This document shows, piece by piece, positions 6,622 through 7,786 of a DNA stretch of 7,786 bases; the stretch's first letter is position 1; every line of letters begins with the position of its first letter. The translations under genes and the position numbers were made by a program. Under the pieces are notes generated by a model. It saw only the letters and a list, made by a program, of their open reading frames with translations. It was not told the DNA's origin and ran no database searches. Source of the stretch: an uncultured Bacteroidales bacterium (GTDB lineage Bacteria > Bacteroidota > Bacteroidia > Bacteroidales > UBA4417); contig CAIXAQ010000488.1 in the NCBI GenBank assembly GCA_903917425.1, positions 1-7,786 on the forward strand, written 5' to 3'.

Positions 6622-7659
6622 ATGAGAAAAAGTGCAATTCTGAACAAGCTATGGTTCTCTGTCATATTTATCTTTTTTATTGTTACTACCGCAGGTTGCA
6701 AAAAGGACCAGAATCCTGTTAGTCTGGATGTTACCGATTACTCGAAACCGGAGCACTGGCTTTCATTACCGGCTAACCCCGATAAACCAGTAGATATCTT
6801 TTACCTGTACCCGACTTCCTGGACCCCGGACAGCCTGACGAATTCTATTTATTGCACAGTCAACAATCCCAGCATGCTTAAAGGTTCCGCGTATTCTTTC
6901 AGCGCACAGGCTAGCGCTTTCGAAACGGTTGGCAACATCTATGCACCCTATTATCGCCAGTTGAATGCTGCACTTGCCCAAAGCAAGACGGAGGCAGAAC
7001 GCTGGGAACTTGCCGACAGCCTGCCGGTAGCCGATGTAATTGCTGCTTTCGATTACTACATCAGGAATTACAACCATGGCCGTCCTTTTATCCTTGCCGG
7101 CCACTCCCAGGGATCGCATATGATGTTATTCTTATTATCGCGGTATATGAAAGAGAACCCGGAGGTATATTCACGGATGATTGCCGCCTATGCGATCGGA
7201 TATCCTTTGACTGCCGGCTTCCTGGCCGCCAATAAGCACCTGAAATTTGCCGAAGGCCCGGATGACCTGGGTGTAATCGTCTCGTTCAATACTCAATCGC
7301 CGAACGTTAAGCCAGGAGGTAATGTAATTATGACCGACAGCGTAGGAATGGTAATCAACCCTATAAACTGGAAAAGGGATGAAACCCTGGCCCCGGCATC
7401 CGAAAGCCTGGGTTCCTTTGTGCCTGGTCAGGGCAACGTATTTGTAAAAGTTCCGGCTTTTGCCGATGCCCGCGTAGATTTGACAAAGGGCGTCCTGGTT
7501 TGCAGCAGCGTGGATGAAAACGCCCTGTACCAGCCTGCTTCCAATATGGGCCTGGGTGTTTACCATACCTGGGATTTCCCGTTTTACTATTATAATATCC
7601 GGGAAAACGCCGAACGAAGGGCCAATGCATTCCTTGGGAAAAAAGTAAATGGATTTTAA
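6622..7659 (+). CDS. DUF3089 alpha/beta-hydrolase-like lipoprotein (copy 2)
   Basis: 345 residues from the ATG at 6622. The frame is open further upstream to a TTG at 6550, but the signal peptide fixes the start: MRKSAILNKLW, a hydrophobic core and lipobox TAGC with Cys26, followed by KKDQ. The core has PVDIFYLYPT from about 56, PYYRQ at 109-113, DYYIRNYNHGRPFILAGHSQG with nucleophile Ser162, NTQSP, INPINWKRDETLAPASES, and GVYHTWD with His315 and Asp318. Motif order and spacing match the gene at 2955-3971 throughout, so the two arose by duplication. They differ most in the signal peptide, in the segment before the DYYI block, and between NTQSP and INP. The expected role is a lipid-anchored envelope hydrolase of unknown substrate. 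It is followed after 11 nt by another lipoprotein start, suggesting co-transcription. Confidence 0.92.
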   Translation: MRKSAILNKLWFSVIFIFFIVTTAGCKKDQNPVSLDVTDYSKPEHWLSLPANPDKPVDIFYLYPTSWTPDSLTNSIYCTVNNPSMLKGSAYSFSAQASAFETVGNIYAPYYRQLNAALAQSKTEAERWELADSLPVADVIAAFDYYIRNYNHGRPFILAGHSQGSHMMLFLLSRYMKENPEVYSRMIAAYAIGYPLTAGFLAANKHLKFAEGPDDLGVIVSFNTQSPNVKPGGNVIMTDSVGMVINPINWKRDETLAPASESLGSFVPGQGNVFVKVPAFADARVDLTKGVLVCSSVDENALYQPASNMGLGVYHTWDFPFYYYNIRENAERRANAFLGKKVNGF

Positions 7660-7670
7660 AACATCTTGAA

Positions 7671-7786
7671 ATGAGCACTCATAGTATCCTGAAGCAAATT
7701 GAGAAATGGTTGGTTTCCGCCATACTGGTCCTATTGGTAATGAGCTGCGGCATGCAAACGAAAAAGGCCGGTTTCATTCCGACAGA
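7671..7786 (+). CDS. Lipoprotein, 3' partial (cut by window end)
   Basis: An ATG 11 nt after the preceding stop opens a frame that stays open to the window edge (38 codons plus two bases). The start reads as a lipoprotein signal: MSTHSILKQIEKW, a hydrophobic run and VMSC with Cys26, then GMQTKKAG. The product is an envelope lipoprotein of unknown function, since the mature domain is outside the window. The short gap suggests an operon with the DUF3089 gene before it. Confidence 0.75.
   Translation, partial: MSTHSILKQIEKWLVSAILVLLVMSCGMQTKKAGFIPT

Overview
The window looks like chromosomal DNA of a Bacteroidota species. Two proteins end in C-terminal domains of the type IX secretion system (T9SS type A sorting domain). 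Five coding regions start with lipoprotein signal peptides, three of them with a basic/acidic stretch after the cysteine. Shine-Dalgarno sites are not evident, and one TAnnTTTG-type -7 promoter element is present. The genus cannot be told from the sequence. All genes I accept lie on the plus strand.

Layout: (1) nt 1-1116, the 3' part of a large secreted protein with a T9SS sorting domain, closed by a strong hairpin at 1128-1156. (2) nt 1236-2681, a secreted alpha/beta-hydrolase-like protein of the DUF3089 family, also with a T9SS domain, closed by a hairpin plus T-run at 2763-2803. (3) nt 2955-3971, a DUF3089 lipoprotein. (4) nt 4045-4170, a 41-residue lipoprotein-like mini-ORF. (5) nt 4301-5035, a lipoprotein of unknown function. 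(6) nt 5122-6414, a uracil permease of the NCS2/UraA type with its key transport residues intact. (7) an intergenic nested inverted repeat at 6452-6586. (8) nt 6622-7659, a second DUF3089 lipoprotein, closely related to the first. (9) from 7671 to the window edge, the start of another lipoprotein gene.

The theme is an envelope-directed set: three DUF3089 hydrolase-like proteins within about 6.5 kb, one sent out by T9SS and two lipid-anchored, mixed with unknown lipoproteins and one inner-membrane nucleobase transporter. The two lipoprotein DUF3089 genes are clearly duplicates of each other. The T9SS-targeted one is more distant but keeps the same nucleophile-elbow and histidine motifs. No substrate can be read from the sequence, and a functional link between the hydrolases and uracil uptake is only a possibility suggested by position. 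I see no tRNA, rRNA, CRISPR array, transposase or phage gene.
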